From Lachnospiraceae bacterium (GTDB lineage Bacteria > Bacillota > Clostridia > Lachnospirales > Lachnospiraceae): a stretch of DNA of 64,000 nucleotides. The DNA lies in assembly GCA_015056915.1 (NCBI GenBank), contig SVFK01000006.1:1-64000 (forward strand), in the 5' to 3' direction. The translations under genes were made by a program, and so were the position numbers. The notes beneath the pieces are model-generated. The model was not told the origin of the DNA. It worked only from the letters and a program-made list of their open reading frames with translations, and did not search any database. This document shows, one piece after another, positions 9,054 through 20,590 of this stretch (its first letter is position 1; every line of letters starts with the position of its first letter).

Positions 9054-10742
9054 TCAAATGGCTTGTGATTCATAATATTGCTCAAGCTGTTTTCTGCATT
9101 TGTCAAAATAAATGAATAATTCCGGATCAAAAAGACTGCCAAAAGAGTTTTTGATATAATTGTAGGTGTCATCGTAGGACATTTCATCTTTGTAGCAGCG
9201 TTTGGTTACCAAGGCATCATAGCAGTCGGCTATAGCCATAATTCGTGCTTCAAATGGGATGCTTGTTCCGGACAGCTGACAGGGGTATCCGCTTCCATCC
9301 CATTTTTCGTGATGATAACGTGCAATATTATATGCGATAGTTATCATTTCAGGTTCTTCCACACCTTCAAGAATATTTGTTACAATAGCAGCGCCCTTGT
9401 CTGTATGTGTCTTTATAATGTCAAATTCTTCCGGTGTCAGTTTATCGGGCTTACAAAGAATACTGTCGTCGATAGATATTTTTCCCAAATCATGCAGTGG
9501 AGCATATTTTACTACAGCATGGTAGAAGGAAGCGGGCAAGTCGAAGCGGTTATCTGACCGAATGGCATTAACAAGAATTTGGACCACATGGCTGGTACGG
9601 TAAATGTGACCGCCTGTGTTGCTGTCCCGATTTTCTATCATGTTACCCATGGCAAACAGTATTTTATCGTGCATGGCCACAATATGAGCAGTCTTTTCTT
9701 CTACTGATTGGGCAAGTTCTAAATTATAGTTGTTTAACAGATGAATATATTTCTCGCGGTCTGTGGTGTCTATAATTTCTAATAAATATCCGCACCTAGT
9801 TCGATTGTGATAAAGGCTCTTTAAAGTGCAGTCATAATATTTGCCGTTTTCGTGATATTTTTTTATGATTTCGACATCTTCAAATTCATCAATCCATTGA
9901 GAAATGGTTTTTAATATCAGCGATTCTTTGTTTTCAATCGGAAAATCAATTTTTAGATTGTATAAGTCGGGAAAGAAATTTGTTGCTATTTTGTTGCAAC
10001 CCAGGAAATTCTTTTTTAAATCGAATGTAACATATCCATAGGTTTGCTGCAGTTGCAGGGAATTGGAAATGGACATTTCAATATCATACATGCTTATCCG
10101 ATTGGTTATGTATAAAAATATCCATTCGCACAGGATATAAATCAGAGGCACTATTTCTATGCCTTTAGGTAATAATTTGCCGAAGAGAAACGAGAAAATA
10201 CTCAAGCAGGAAATGGCGGCAAACAGTAGCATGCTTCTGAAAGAAATGCGTTTGTGTTTAATCCGGGTATGGACAATAAGGCCTAGTACAATCAAGATAT
10301 AAGCGAAGAGTATAATGTAATATAGTGTATGCATAAAGCCATATTCTTTTTCGATATAGGATATGCCGTAGGCATGCTTTAAAACATTACTCTTATAAAA
10401 AATGTTAAGATGTCCTATGCTAAGTACGCTAGCAAACATGATAACATTAACTGTTATAACAAGAAAAGTTAATAATCGCGGAATTGTGTAATTACAAAGC
10501 CGTAAAGTGGCAAATAATATATGTGGGAGTAAAAAACAACCGCCAAAATATATGATTTTGTTAGCAAGCAGGGCAGTCTCAATATTGGTTGAGGTTGCAA
10601 GCGTCAGATAGCCTACAGTGGATATAAAAGAGATATAGAACACAACTGAAATGTTGGAGTCGGAGCGTCGGTCCTGTTTGGTGATATATATGATGAGATT
10701 TATGGCACTCAAAATGACAAGGAGAATGTAATATAAGAGCAT
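9054..10742 (-). CDS. HD-GYP domain protein with N-terminal multi-TM sensor region and PAS-like segment
   Basis: HD motif [24 protein letters not shown] motif; hydrophobic N-terminus. Start taken at MLLYYILL. Confidence 0.85.
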   Translation of the reverse strand: MLLYYILLVILSAINLIIYITKQDRRSDSNISVVFYISFISTVGYLTLATSTNIETALLANKIIYFGGCFLLPHILFATLRLCNYTIPRLLTFLVITVNVIMFASVLSIGHLNIFYKSNVLKHAYGISYIEKEYGFMHTLYYIILFAYILIVLGLIVHTRIKHKRISFRSMLLFAAISCLSIFSFLFGKLLPKGIEIVPLIYILCEWIFLYITNRISMYDIEMSISNSLQLQQTYGYVTFDLKKNFLGCNKIATNFFPDLYNLKIDFPIENKESLILKTISQWIDEFEDVEIIKKYHENGKYYDCTLKSLYHNRTRCGYLLEIIDTTDREKYIHLLNNYNLELAQSVEEKTAHIVAMHDKILFAMGNMIENRDSNTGGHIYRTSHVVQILVNAIRSDNRFDLPASFYHAVVKYAPLHDLGKISIDDSILCKPDKLTPEEFDIIKTHTDKGAAIVTNILEGVEEPEMITIAYNIARYHHEKWDGSGYPCQLSGTSIPFEARIMAIADCYDALVTKRCYKDEMSYDDTYNYIKNSFGSLFDPELFIYFDKCRKQLEQYYESQAI

Positions 10743-10859
10743 ATAAGCCTCCTTTCGCATATAGAGAACAAGTTAATAAGCATGCTTTATGATAGCATGT
10801 TATAACTAAATATTCAATAATAGAGCACAAGAAATATTAAGCAGAATGGGAGAAAAGTT

Positions 10860-12227
10860 ATGGAATCATTGTGGAAGCAAGGGGTAACACTATCGGAAGG
10901 GCAGGTGCTCCAAGGGGAGATTCAAGTTCAAAATCTTATTATCGGAGGCGGGATGACGGGAATCCTGACTGCCTATTTTTTAAAGAAGAGCGGACAACAG
11001 GCTATGGTGGTTGAAGCCTCGAGCATTGCATCCGGGCAGACCCAAAATACCACAGCTAAGATTACCAGTCAGCATGGACTGATATATGAGGACATGATTC
11101 GAAACAACGGTTTTCACAGGGCGAAGGGCTATGCAGAGGCCAATGAGTGGGCCATCGGTGAATACGAAGAAATCATCAATGAAGAGGGAATTGCGTGTGA
11201 TTTTGAGAGATTACCGTCATTCTTGTATTCTACAGAGATAAAGGGAAGAGATAAATTGTTAAGAGAAGATGCAGCTGCCCAAAAGCTTGGATTGCCCACA
11301 CGCTTTTTGGAGGGAAATGTAATAAAGGAGCTTCCCTTTGAGATAACGGGAGCTGTCTGTTTTTACAAGCAGGCACAGTTTCATCCCTTGAAAGTTATAA
11401 AGAAATTGTCCGAAGGTCTTGAAATCTACGAACGCACTAATGTGTTGTCGGTAAAAGGACATAAGGTGATTACTGACAATGCTGTCATAATTGCAGAAAA
11501 TATCATATTTGCAACCCATTATCCTTTTCCTATTGTGCCGGGATTCTATTTCTTGCGTCAGCATCAGGACAGAAGCTACGTGTTGGCACTGGAAGGGAAA
11601 GGAGTTCCTAAGAAGCTTTCGGGGATGTATTATGGAATTGACGAGGGGGGACTGTCCTTTCGCAGTGCGGAAGGCAAGCTACTGTTGGGCGGAGGTTCTC
11701 ATAGAACCGGAAAGGTTAAAAGGCAGTCAAAATATGAAGGCTTTTGCTATCTGAGAGCAATGTCGGAGCGATATTATCCGGAAGGAGCAGAAGTAAGCTG
11801 CTGGGCTGCGCAGGATTGCATGCCCCATGACGGAATTCCTTTCATCGGGAAATATTCTATTTTCCGCCCATACTGGTATGTGGCAACAGGATTTCAAAAA
11901 TGGGGAATGACCTCTGCAATGATTGCGGCGAGACTTATTAGTGACAGCATTTGCGGCAAGGAAAATGCTTATCGTTCGGTATTTGCACCACAGAGGTTGC
12001 TATTTAGAGCCGGAATAAGGGATTTATGTGTGGATGTAGGAGAAAGTGTAATAGGGTTGATCAAGGGCTTTTTGGGCAAAAAGAAAAGGCGTTGCAGACA
12101 CATGGGATGTCATTTGGAGTGGAATGCCGAGGAGCAGAGCTGGGACTGTCCCTGTCATGGCTCCCGATATGACAGAAAAGGTCAACTGAAGGACAATCCG
12201 GCGCAGAGAAACATTTCCCTTTTTTGA
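10860..12227 (+). CDS. FAD-dependent oxidoreductase with C-terminal Rieske [2Fe-2S] domain
   Basis: IGGGMTGILTAYFL dinucleotide-binding motif; C-terminal CRHMGCHLEW...CPCHGSRYD Rieske motif. Confidence 0.9.
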   Translation: MESLWKQGVTLSEGQVLQGEIQVQNLIIGGGMTGILTAYFLKKSGQQAMVVEASSIASGQTQNTTAKITSQHGLIYEDMIRNNGFHRAKGYAEANEWAIGEYEEIINEEGIACDFERLPSFLYSTEIKGRDKLLREDAAAQKLGLPTRFLEGNVIKELPFEITGAVCFYKQAQFHPLKVIKKLSEGLEIYERTNVLSVKGHKVITDNAVIIAENIIFATHYPFPIVPGFYFLRQHQDRSYVLALEGKGVPKKLSGMYYGIDEGGLSFRSAEGKLLLGGGSHRTGKVKRQSKYEGFCYLRAMSERYYPEGAEVSCWAAQDCMPHDGIPFIGKYSIFRPYWYVATGFQKWGMTSAMIAARLISDSICGKENAYRSVFAPQRLLFRAGIRDLCVDVGESVIGLIKGFLGKKKRRCRHMGCHLEWNAEEQSWDCPCHGSRYDRKGQLKDNPAQRNISLF

Positions 12228-12349
12228 CAAATTAAATTGTGGCATACTGCGGTGATATTTGGTATAATGTTCGGTAAGGGGCGTATTCTGCCCTTTTGAC
12301 AGACATTATGCCATTTTTTCTTTGTTTCACAACCGAGAGGAAAGTATAT

Positions 12350-14401
12350 ATGAAAAAGAGAATTCGCCTGAAGGGAAGAATTAAAACTTACATAAAATTC
12401 AGTATTTATCTGGGAATATTAATGCTTGCCATTGATGCTGCTGTTTTTCTGGTGGATATTCATGCAGGTTTACTTGTGTTGGGCTTCGCAATATTTTATT
12501 GGGCAGTTACCTTGTACCTCTACTTTTATAATAAACCTGTTATTATGAATGAGCTGATTAGCTTTGCTACGGAGTATGGTCAGATTCAGAAGAAGCTTTT
12601 GCGCGATTTGGAGATTCCCTATGCGCTCTTGGACGACAGTGGTAAGGTAATCTGGACGAATACGGCGTTTGAGAATGTAGTACATCAGCCCAAGGGCTAT
12701 AATAAGTCTATTACATCACTTTTTCCGACTATTACCAGGGACCGTCTGCCGGATGATTCCGGTCTGGATGAAGCACAGTATGAGCTGCAATATGGTGATG
12801 GTGATTACGTGATTAAATTCCGCAAGATTTCCTTAAGGGAAATGGCGGAAAACAGTGATATGATTGAAGCAAAGGATTATAACGGTTATTTGATTGCGGT
12901 ATATCTTTTTGACGAGACTGCTTTGCATATTGCGCTACAGGAGGTTGATGACCAAAGTCTGGCGGTAGGAATGATATACCTGGATAATTATGAGGAAGCA
13001 CTGGAAAGTGTGGAAGAGGTGCGACGCTCCCTGCTGATTGCGTTGATTGACAGAAAGGTAAATAAGTATATTTCAGCCATTGATGGTATCAGCAAGAAGC
13101 TGGAAAAGGATAAATATTTAATTATTTTGAGAAAAAAAGCAGTTTCTCAGTTACAGGAGACAAGATTCGACTTACTTGAGGAAGTAAAAACTGTTAATAT
13201 AGGAAATGAAATGGCGGTAACCATCAGTATCGGTGTAGGTCTGGATGGCTTGACTTATGCTCAGAATTATGAGTTTGCGCGTACTGCGATTGATCTTGCC
13301 TTAGGACGTGGTGGTGACCAGGCGGTTATTAAGACTTCGGAAAGTATTACCTATTATGGTGGCAAGAGTCAGCAGGTAGAGAAAAATACCCGAGTAAAGG
13401 CGCGTGTAAAGGCACATGCCTTGAGAGAAATTATTACGGGCAAGGATAAGGTGTTGGTCATGGGACATCGTATGTCCGATGTGGACAGCTTTGGCGCTGC
13501 AGTAGGAATTTATCGTATTGCCCAGACCTTAGAGCGAAAGGCACATATCGTGTTAAATGATGTAACTACCTCTGTGCAGCCGCTGGTAGATTTATTTAAG
13601 AATAGTCCCGAATATGAAGAGGATATGATTATTAACAATCAGCAGGCCATAGAAGCGGCAGGAAGTAACACTGTGCTGGTAGTGGTGGACGTAAATAAAC
13701 CTTCCATTACGGAATGTCCCGAATTGTTGAAATATTGTAAATCAGTAGTGGTGTTGGATCATCATAGGCAGGGAACAGAAACGATTGAAAATGCCACATT
13801 ATCTTATGTGGAGCCCTATGCATCATCCGCCTGCGAAATGGTATCCGAGATTTTGCAATATACCTATGACAACATTAAGATACGTTCTGAGGAAGCGGAT
13901 TGTATGTATTCCGGTATTATGATTGATACTAATAACTTTATGACTAAGACCGGTGTGCGTACCTTTGAAGCGGCAGCATTTTTGCGCCGCAACGGTGCGG
14001 ATGTTACCCGTGTGCGGAAGCTGTTCCGTGAGGATGCCTTGGAATACAAGGCTAGGGCAGATGCTGTCAGCCAGGCAGAAATATATAAGCAGGTATTTGC
14101 GATATCCGTATGTACGGCAGATGAGTTGCCCAGTCCTACGATTATCGGAGCTCAGGCGGCTAATGAATTATTGAATATTAAAGGGATTAAAGCAAGCTTT
14201 GTACTGACAGATTATCAGGGCAAGATTTATGTCAGCGCCCGTTCCATTGACGAGGTAAATGTGCAGATTATTATGGAACGCATGGGTGGCGGCGGACATT
14301 TGAATACTGCAGCATGTCAGATGGAGGGAACCGGTCTTGCTGAGGCAATCGGTATTCTGAAAAGGACTATTGACACTATGCTTGAAAACAATGAAATTTA
14401 G
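12350..14401 (+). CDS. gdpP: Cyclic-di-AMP phosphodiesterase GdpP-like (PAS, degenerate GGDEF, DHH/DHHA1)
   Basis: MGHRMSDVDSFGAAVG, VVLDHHRQG (DHH), GGGGHLNTAACQ (DHHA1). Start at 12350 after GAGAGGAAAG. Confidence 0.93.
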   Translation: MKKRIRLKGRIKTYIKFSIYLGILMLAIDAAVFLVDIHAGLLVLGFAIFYWAVTLYLYFYNKPVIMNELISFATEYGQIQKKLLRDLEIPYALLDDSGKVIWTNTAFENVVHQPKGYNKSITSLFPTITRDRLPDDSGLDEAQYELQYGDGDYVIKFRKISLREMAENSDMIEAKDYNGYLIAVYLFDETALHIALQEVDDQSLAVGMIYLDNYEEALESVEEVRRSLLIALIDRKVNKYISAIDGISKKLEKDKYLIILRKKAVSQLQETRFDLLEEVKTVNIGNEMAVTISIGVGLDGLTYAQNYEFARTAIDLALGRGGDQAVIKTSESITYYGGKSQQVEKNTRVKARVKAHALREIITGKDKVLVMGHRMSDVDSFGAAVGIYRIAQTLERKAHIVLNDVTTSVQPLVDLFKNSPEYEEDMIINNQQAIEAAGSNTVLVVVDVNKPSITECPELLKYCKSVVVLDHHRQGTETIENATLSYVEPYASSACEMVSEILQYTYDNIKIRSEEADCMYSGIMIDTNNFMTKTGVRTFEAAAFLRRNGADVTRVRKLFREDALEYKARADAVSQAEIYKQVFAISVCTADELPSPTIIGAQAANELLNIKGIKASFVLTDYQGKIYVSARSIDEVNVQIIMERMGGGGHLNTAACQMEGTGLAEAIGILKRTIDTMLENNEI

Positions 14402-14422
14402 TCAGGAAAGGAATGACATCGG

Positions 14423-14869
14423 ATGAAGATTATTTTATTACAGGACGAGAAAAAGCTGGGTAAGAAGGGTGATATTATTGAAGCCAGCGAAGGCTATGCA
14501 AGAAATTATATTTTGCCCAAGAAGATTGGTGTAGAAGCAACCTCCAAGAATATGAACGACTTAAAGCTGCAGAAGGCAAATGAGCAAAAGATTGCACAGG
14601 AGAATCTGGATGCGGCAAAGGCTTTGGCGGCAGAGCTTGAGAATAAGCAGATTGTTGTAAAGATAAAAGGCGGTGAAAACGGTAAGGCATTCGGTTCCGT
14701 TTCTACGAAAGAAATTGCAGCAGCCTGCAAGGAACAGCACAATATTGAAATCGATAAGAAGAAGATTCAGTTACCTGAGAGCTTGAAGAATTTCGGTACA
14801 TATGAGGTGGCGATTAAGCTGCATCCTCAGGTGACCGGACAGTTGACTGTAAAGGTAGTGGAGGCTTAA
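14423..14869 (+). CDS. rplI: 50S ribosomal protein L9
   Basis: MKIILLQDEKKLGKKGDIIEASEGYARNYILPK. Confidence 0.97.
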   Translation: MKIILLQDEKKLGKKGDIIEASEGYARNYILPKKIGVEATSKNMNDLKLQKANEQKIAQENLDAAKALAAELENKQIVVKIKGGENGKAFGSVSTKEIAAACKEQHNIEIDKKKIQLPESLKNFGTYEVAIKLHPQVTGQLTVKVVEA

Positions 14870-14870
14870 G

Positions 14871-16220
14871 ATGCCGGCTATGGAAGAAAACGTTATCAAG
14901 AGAATATTACCTCATAGTGTGGAAGCGGAGCAGTCTGTAATCGGTTCCATGATTATGGATAGAGAAGCTATTGTAATAGCCTCTGAATTGATTGGCGGCG
15001 ATGACTTTTACAATAAGCAGTATGGCATTATATTTGAGACCATGGTGGAATTGAACAATGAGGGAAGTCCGGTGGATCTGGTAACCCTGCAGAACAGGCT
15101 GCGGGAAAAGGATGTGCCCCCGGAGGTCAGTAGTCTGGAATTTGTGCGAGACTTGATTACAGCAGTGCCCACCTCGGCAAACATTAAGTATTATGCGAAT
15201 ATTGTGGCTGAAAAGTCTACCTTACGTCGATTAATCCGTTTGAATGAAGAAATAGCCAACACTTGTTATGCCGGCAAGGAGAATCTGGAATTTATTTTGG
15301 AGGATACCGAAAAGCGGGTGTTCCAGCTGGTACAGAGGCGCAATACAGATGATTTCGTACCAATCAGGCAGGTTGTTATGAATGCCATGGACAAGATTGA
15401 GACGGCTGCGAAGAATAAAGGAAGTGTAACAGGTATTCCTACCGGCTTTACAGACCTTGATTACCGCACCGCGGGAATGCAACCCTCTGACCTTGTGCTG
15501 ATAGCAGCGCGTCCTTCTATGGGTAAAACAGCATTTGTGTTGAATATTGCCCAGTATGTGGCTTTTAAGCAAAATCTGCCCGTAGCCATATTCAGTTTGG
15601 AAATGAGTAAGGAGCAGCTGGTAAACCGTATGTTTTCTCTGGAATCCAGTGTGGATGCCCAGAAGCTCCGTACAGGACAGTTGAATGACCAGGAATGGGA
15701 AAGATTGATTGAGAGTGCCGGTGTCATTGGACGATCCAATCTGATTATAGATGATACTCCCGGTATCAGTATATCGGAGCTTCGTTCAAAATGTAGAAAG
15801 TTTAAACTGGAGAAGGGCTTGTCCATGATTATCATTGACTACCTGCAGTTGATGTCGGGCAGTGGACGAACGGATTCCAGACAGCAGGAGATTTCGGATA
15901 TCTCTCGTGCGCTAAAGGGTGTGGCGAGAGAGCTTTCTGTGCCGGTACTGGCTTTGTCCCAGTTAAGCCGTGCAGTAGAGCAGAGACCTGATCATCGCCC
16001 CATGCTTTCAGACCTGCGTGAATCAGGAGCTATTGAGCAGGATGCGGACGTGGTTATGTTTATTTATCGTGATGACTATTATAATCATGATTCGGAAAAG
16101 AAGGGTGTTTCTGAGATTATCATTGCTAAGCAGAGAAACGGCCCTATCGGAACGGTGGAGCTGGCATGGTTGCCCGAATACACTAAATTTGCTAATCTGG
16201 AACGTTCCAGACGAGATTAA
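14871..16220 (+). CDS. dnaB: Replicative DNA helicase
   Basis: LPHSVEAEQSVIGSM, Walker A ARPSMGKTAF, IIIDYLQLMSG. Confidence 0.97.
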   Translation: MPAMEENVIKRILPHSVEAEQSVIGSMIMDREAIVIASELIGGDDFYNKQYGIIFETMVELNNEGSPVDLVTLQNRLREKDVPPEVSSLEFVRDLITAVPTSANIKYYANIVAEKSTLRRLIRLNEEIANTCYAGKENLEFILEDTEKRVFQLVQRRNTDDFVPIRQVVMNAMDKIETAAKNKGSVTGIPTGFTDLDYRTAGMQPSDLVLIAARPSMGKTAFVLNIAQYVAFKQNLPVAIFSLEMSKEQLVNRMFSLESSVDAQKLRTGQLNDQEWERLIESAGVIGRSNLIIDDTPGISISELRSKCRKFKLEKGLSMIIIDYLQLMSGSGRTDSRQQEISDISRALKGVARELSVPVLALSQLSRAVEQRPDHRPMLSDLRESGAIEQDADVVMFIYRDDYYNHDSEKKGVSEIIIAKQRNGPIGTVELAWLPEYTKFANLERSRRD

Positions 16221-16228
16221 GACTAACG

Positions 16229-16265
16229 AAAGAGAACCGGTGCAAAAGATGCACTTGTTCTCTTT
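16229..16265 (+). terminator. Terminator after dnaB
   Basis: AAAGAGAAC-CG-GTGCA-AAAGA-TGCAC-TT-GTTCTCTTT followed by TTG. Confidence 0.8.
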
Positions 16266-16338
16266 TTGTTTTCTATAGATTCAAAATAAAAGGATATTGT
16301 GCGAAAGAAATAAGTAAAGCACAAGGAAAGGGGAAAAC

Positions 16339-17022
16339 ATGAGTAACTATTTATTGATTTCAGATGCGGCTAAGGAGGTACGAGTGGAGAGCCATGTGTT
16401 GCGTTATTGGGAGGAGGAGCTTCATCTTCCTATCAAGCGCAACGAATTGGGACACAGATATTATACGGTAGAGGACGTGGAGCGTTTTAAGCAGATTAAG
16501 AATATGAAGGAAAGGGGATTGCAATTGAAGGCAATTAAAATGATTTTGCGTGATGGCAAATTGAATGTACTTCCGCAGGTGGAAGAGAATATCGAAGGTG
16601 ATGAGGACAGGCCTCATATGGCCATCGATATTGTGGGTAGCTCAACACAAACGGGCGAAATTGTGCAGGAATCCAGAGAAGAAAAGGCTCAGAGACTGCA
16701 ATGGTTATTGCAGCAGTTAATCCGCGAAACGCTTCGCGAGAATAATCAGGAGCTTTGTCGTGATATTAAAGAAAGTATCGTAAAGGAATTGGATTACCAA
16801 TTTCGGACGCAGGAGGAGCGTGAGGAGGAGAGAGAGCTCCGTCAGGAACAACGCAATGAAGAGTATTACAGGATGATTGATGAACTTCTACGTAAGAAAA
16901 GTACAGGCAATCTATTGCGATTTCATCAGAAGGATGTGAAGCGAGAGAAGAAAAACAAGCGCAAGGCTAAAAGAAACAAAGCAAATGTGTTAAAAGGAAA
17001 AATGGAGAAGGTACTGGGGTAA
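16339..17022 (+). CDS. MerR-like helix-turn-helix protein
   Basis: ISDAAKEVRVESHVLRYWEEELHLPIKRNELGHRYYTVEDVERFKQIK; C-terminal coiled-coil/basic tail. Confidence 0.8.
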   Translation: MSNYLLISDAAKEVRVESHVLRYWEEELHLPIKRNELGHRYYTVEDVERFKQIKNMKERGLQLKAIKMILRDGKLNVLPQVEENIEGDEDRPHMAIDIVGSSTQTGEIVQESREEKAQRLQWLLQQLIRETLRENNQELCRDIKESIVKELDYQFRTQEEREEERELRQEQRNEEYYRMIDELLRKKSTGNLLRFHQKDVKREKKNKRKAKRNKANVLKGKMEKVLG

Positions 17023-17035
17023 GAGAAGACAAAAA

Positions 17036-17067
17036 GAAAAGACATTTCACGAATGAAATGTCTTTTC
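17036..17067. terminator. Bidirectional terminator
   Basis: GAAAAGACATTTCA-CGAA-TGAAATGTCTTTTC perfect 14-bp stem between convergent genes. Confidence 0.8.
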
Positions 17068-17112
17068 ATAAATACCTTTGATTCAAATGAATACAACTTA
17101 TAGGGCTGCAAA

Positions 17113-17283
17113 TTATTCCTCAGCAATAGCGCCAACAGGACACTGACCTGCGCAAGCACCGCAGCTGATGCAGGTATCTGCATTGATTTCGAATTTGCCA
17201 TCTCCCATGCTGATAGCGCCAACAGGGCACTGTGCTTCACAAGCACCACAAGCTACACATGCATCGCTAATTACAAATGCCAT
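17113..17283 (-). CDS. 2[4Fe-4S] ferredoxin
   Basis: MAFVISDACVACGACEAQCPVGAIS...CISCGACAGQCPVGAI; start after AGGAGG. Confidence 0.96.
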   Translation of the reverse strand: MAFVISDACVACGACEAQCPVGAISMGDGKFEINADTCISCGACAGQCPVGAIAEE

Positions 17284-17417
17284 AATAAAATCCTCCTTAT
17301 ATCTGTGTATCAAGGAATACCATTGATACAAAATTATCAATAACTATAATAATTGTAATACAAAAGAGCATCTATTACAAGAGTTATTTCATACAAATTC
17401 TCAATAGCCGAGCACAA

Positions 17418-19556
17418 TTATGAAATAATGAATTTCTCCATAGAGGTATTGAGAATACTGGTTTGTGTGGTTAAAGCATTTGCCTCGTTGGTCAGGTATT
17501 CCATCAACTGTGTCTGATTGTTCAGGGTAGCTGTTACTTCCTGAATGGAGGCAGCAGCCTGCTCGGAAACAGCGGCAATGTTGCGAATGGAATCGCTTAC
17601 CTCATCCTTGCTCAAATCTACCTGCTTCATGTTGGCAACAGTAAGGTTCAATTCGTCGATTAAAGCTTCTGCACAATCCTTGATGGAGGTAAAGACAGCA
17701 ACGGTCTGGCGGAATTGCTCTACCTGCTCATGAATACGCTGTTCGGCTTCTGCGGCAGACAGAGTAGTACGCTCTGTTGCTTCCGTGATGCGCTGAATAA
17801 TTTCCTGAATCTGGTTGCTGGATTCTTTGGATTGATCTGCCAGCTTGCGGATTTCTTCAGCTACTACAGCAAAGCCTCTGCCTAAGGTGCCGGCACGGGC
17901 AGCTTCAATAGAAGCATTCAGTGACAACAGGTTGGTTTGTCCGGCAATGCCGTCGATAACATTGACAATATTACGGATTTCGATGGAATGATTGTTAACA
18001 TCCTGAATCTCTCTTGTCAAGGTACGTGTGATTTCTACAGTGGCATCTGCATTTTTGCTGATACCGTCAACAATGGTCTGTCCCTTATCTACAGCATCCA
18101 TAACCTCATCCGCAAGACTCTCCATTGTCTGTGTCTTGTGGGAAGTTTCTGTAATATTTTCAGAGAGTTCAATCATCTTCTGGTTGCTGGCATCTGTTTC
18201 TTCGGCTTGTGTCTGTGTACCATTTGCCACTTCTTCTACGGCACGTAAAATTTCCTGCATGGATTCGTTCATGGAGGAAGTACGCTCTGCCAGTTCAGAA
18301 GACATATCATTAACCTGTTCACCGAAGCGTTGCGTATCTTCGAATAATGAGCGGATACCAAGTAAGGTATTATTCAAACTATTAGTAAGAAGCAGGAATT
18401 CATCCTTTCGCTTTGTGGTAAAGTGTACGGAGAGATTTCCTTTCTCAGCTTCCTTTAAGCCATTTACCAAATGCTTAACGGTGGAACGAATACCCCTGGC
18501 AATCACAATGCCTGTAAACAGAGCAATGGCACCTGCAAACAATACAATGAAGAAGGTGACATATGCGATGGTTCCGGCATCCTTTAATAAGCTGCTTTGA
18601 GGAACCAGGACACAGAGAGAAATGCCGGTATTGCCAACGGGCGCATACAAATAAACATATTCTTTGCCCTGCAGACGTACGGTTTTACTTTCGGAAGCAT
18701 TATTTTCCCGGCTTTGGATGTAATAATCGTTACCTACAAACCAGTGAGTATCTGCATCACCTGTATTATAAAAGCTTTCCTGTCCCTGGATGGTGCCGAT
18801 TTCTCTTCCATCAGCGGATACCAATGCTTTGATACTGCCATCGCCGGTATCCAGATTGGTAAGCATATTCTCCACAACAGCCATATCAATATCCAGAACT
18901 AAAACGGTTCCTGTCTGCATGATTTTCTGGATATATGCAAAAGCGTAATTAGAGGACTTTGTTTTCAGGTTCTCGTCAACAAAGGGGTGGTAACCCATCC
19001 ATGTAGAAGCTTGCGCCTTATTCTTCTTAAAGAAGCTTCCTTCCGGAGATTCCTCGAACAGCGCATAATAGTCGTCAGGCAGGGTTCCGGTCAAGGAAGT
19101 GACAGATTTACCCTGATCCGGAATAATGGAGTAACTGAAAAGATATTCATTCGCAATCTTCATTTGTCCCATGAGAGATTGGATTTCAGTATACATATCT
19201 GCATAAGCGCTGTCTGCTCTGTCATAATTCTGGTAATAATTCTTGATTGTGCTGTGGGTTACAAGCTCGGCACCCTTAGAAGAGACTGAGCCGCAGACTA
19301 CACTGAGGTAATCGGCGGATGCATCTACCGTTGCCATGGCGGAATCCTTACATTGATTCAAGATTGCATTGGCTGCGGTCTGATAAGACACAAAACCAAG
19401 TACAATCATCAACAGAACGGGTAGTATGGCAATCAGCATGAGAGATCTCATAATACCTTTGCCGGAAATGTTTTTTAATACTTGTTTGAAATTAACTGCT
19501 TTTTGCTTGGGTTTTGCCTTTTTGGGGGCGGCGTTCTTTGGTGTTTTCCCTTTCAT
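17418..19556 (-). CDS. Methyl-accepting chemotaxis protein with extracellular Cache-like domain
   Basis: HAMP region and signalling hairpin [42 protein letters not shown]; two TM segments. Confidence 0.93.
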   Translation of the reverse strand: MKGKTPKNAAPKKAKPKQKAVNFKQVLKNISGKGIMRSLMLIAILPVLLMIVLGFVSYQTAANAILNQCKDSAMATVDASADYLSVVCGSVSSKGAELVTHSTIKNYYQNYDRADSAYADMYTEIQSLMGQMKIANEYLFSYSIIPDQGKSVTSLTGTLPDDYYALFEESPEGSFFKKNKAQASTWMGYHPFVDENLKTKSSNYAFAYIQKIMQTGTVLVLDIDMAVVENMLTNLDTGDGSIKALVSADGREIGTIQGQESFYNTGDADTHWFVGNDYYIQSRENNASESKTVRLQGKEYVYLYAPVGNTGISLCVLVPQSSLLKDAGTIAYVTFFIVLFAGAIALFTGIVIARGIRSTVKHLVNGLKEAEKGNLSVHFTTKRKDEFLLLTNSLNNTLLGIRSLFEDTQRFGEQVNDMSSELAERTSSMNESMQEILRAVEEVANGTQTQAEETDASNQKMIELSENITETSHKTQTMESLADEVMDAVDKGQTIVDGISKNADATVEITRTLTREIQDVNNHSIEIRNIVNVIDGIAGQTNLLSLNASIEAARAGTLGRGFAVVAEEIRKLADQSKESSNQIQEIIQRITEATERTTLSAAEAEQRIHEQVEQFRQTVAVFTSIKDCAEALIDELNLTVANMKQVDLSKDEVSDSIRNIAAVSEQAAASIQEVTATLNNQTQLMEYLTNEANALTTQTSILNTSMEKFIIS

Positions 19557-19670
19557 ACATCGTACCTCACAATTATTTTGTTGCACATTTTTCTAAAAAC
19601 AGCTTATATATAAAAATATTATGCCATATGTGGTTAATAAATGCGACAATTTATTGGGAATTTTTGCACT

Positions 19671-19698
19671 AAAAAGAGGGTGTTTTTGAACACCCTCT
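19671..19698 (-). terminator. Terminator downstream of pflA
   Basis: AGAGGGTGTT-TTTG-AACACCCTCT; A-run on + strand gives a U-tract on - strand. Confidence 0.8.
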
Positions 19699-19701
19699 GT
19701 C

Positions 19702-20460
19702 TTAACAGGAAGTGGCTTCCGCGCGCCTTTTCTTAATGCCCTCAATAATAACCTTTTTCTTTTCCAGAAGAGCATCCTTATCCATGGCAGGAACGCCGTG
19801 AAGCTTATATTCCATGCCCAGCTTTTCGTATTTATTTTCACCCATCGTATGATAGGGAAGTGCATCTAATGCTTTCAAATTTTGAAATTGACCAATAAAA
19901 TATCCCAGCTGGAATAAATATTCATCCTCATCTGTAATTCCGGGCACAACAACATGTCGAATCCACATATCTACGTTCTTGTCGTTGAGATACGCAGCAA
20001 ATTTAAGAATATTGGTGTTGGACTGCGCGGTGAGCTCAAGATGGTGGGCTTCATCAATGTGTTTAATGTCTAACATGACAAGGTCGGTCAGCTCCATTAA
20101 GGAATCGAGCTTTTTCAAATATGCTTCGTTCTCCGGGTTGAAGGTGATTCCGGAGGTGTCAATACAGGTGTGAATCTGATTCTTTTTCGCAAGTGTAAAT
20201 AAATCAATCAGAAAATCAACCTGCAACAGAGGCTCGCCACCTGTGACAGTAATACCGCCGCCGTTATAAAATGGTTCGTTGCGCTTGTACTGTTCGATGA
20301 TATATTCGGCATCCATGAGTGTTCCGCCATTTACCTCCCAGGTGTCGGGATTGTGGCAATATGCGCAACGCATGGGACAACCTTGTGTAAAAACGACAAA
20401 GCGTGTTCCTGGGCCGTCTACGGTTCCAAAGCTTTCCAGTGAGTGAATTCTGCCTTTCAT
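19702..20460 (-). CDS. pflA: Pyruvate formate-lyase activating enzyme (radical SAM)
   Basis: GRIHSLESFGTVDGPGTRFVVFTQGCPMRCAYCHNPDTW. Confidence 0.96.
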   Translation of the reverse strand: MKGRIHSLESFGTVDGPGTRFVVFTQGCPMRCAYCHNPDTWEVNGGTLMDAEYIIEQYKRNEPFYNGGGITVTGGEPLLQVDFLIDLFTLAKKNQIHTCIDTSGITFNPENEAYLKKLDSLMELTDLVMLDIKHIDEAHHLELTAQSNTNILKFAAYLNDKNVDMWIRHVVVPGITDEDEYLFQLGYFIGQFQNLKALDALPYHTMGENKYEKLGMEYKLHGVPAMDKDALLEKKKVIIEGIKKRRAEATSC

Positions 20461-20533
20461 ATAATTCCTTTCTGAATATCCGTTCAATTATTTGCAGGAT
20501 ATGCTTGTCCTCTGTGAGAGGTGTGATGTTAGA

Positions 20534-20562
20534 AAACCCGGGAAGACATTCCTCCCGGGTTT
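20534..20562 (-). terminator. Terminator/attenuator-like hairpin between the glycyl-radical ORF and pflA
   Basis: AAACCCGGGA-9 nt-TCCCGGGTTT, GC-rich stem; on the - strand followed by TTCT rather than a long U-tract. Confidence 0.55.
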
Positions 20563-20590
20563 CAAGCTTTTTCTTTTGTAGGTAGTATGC

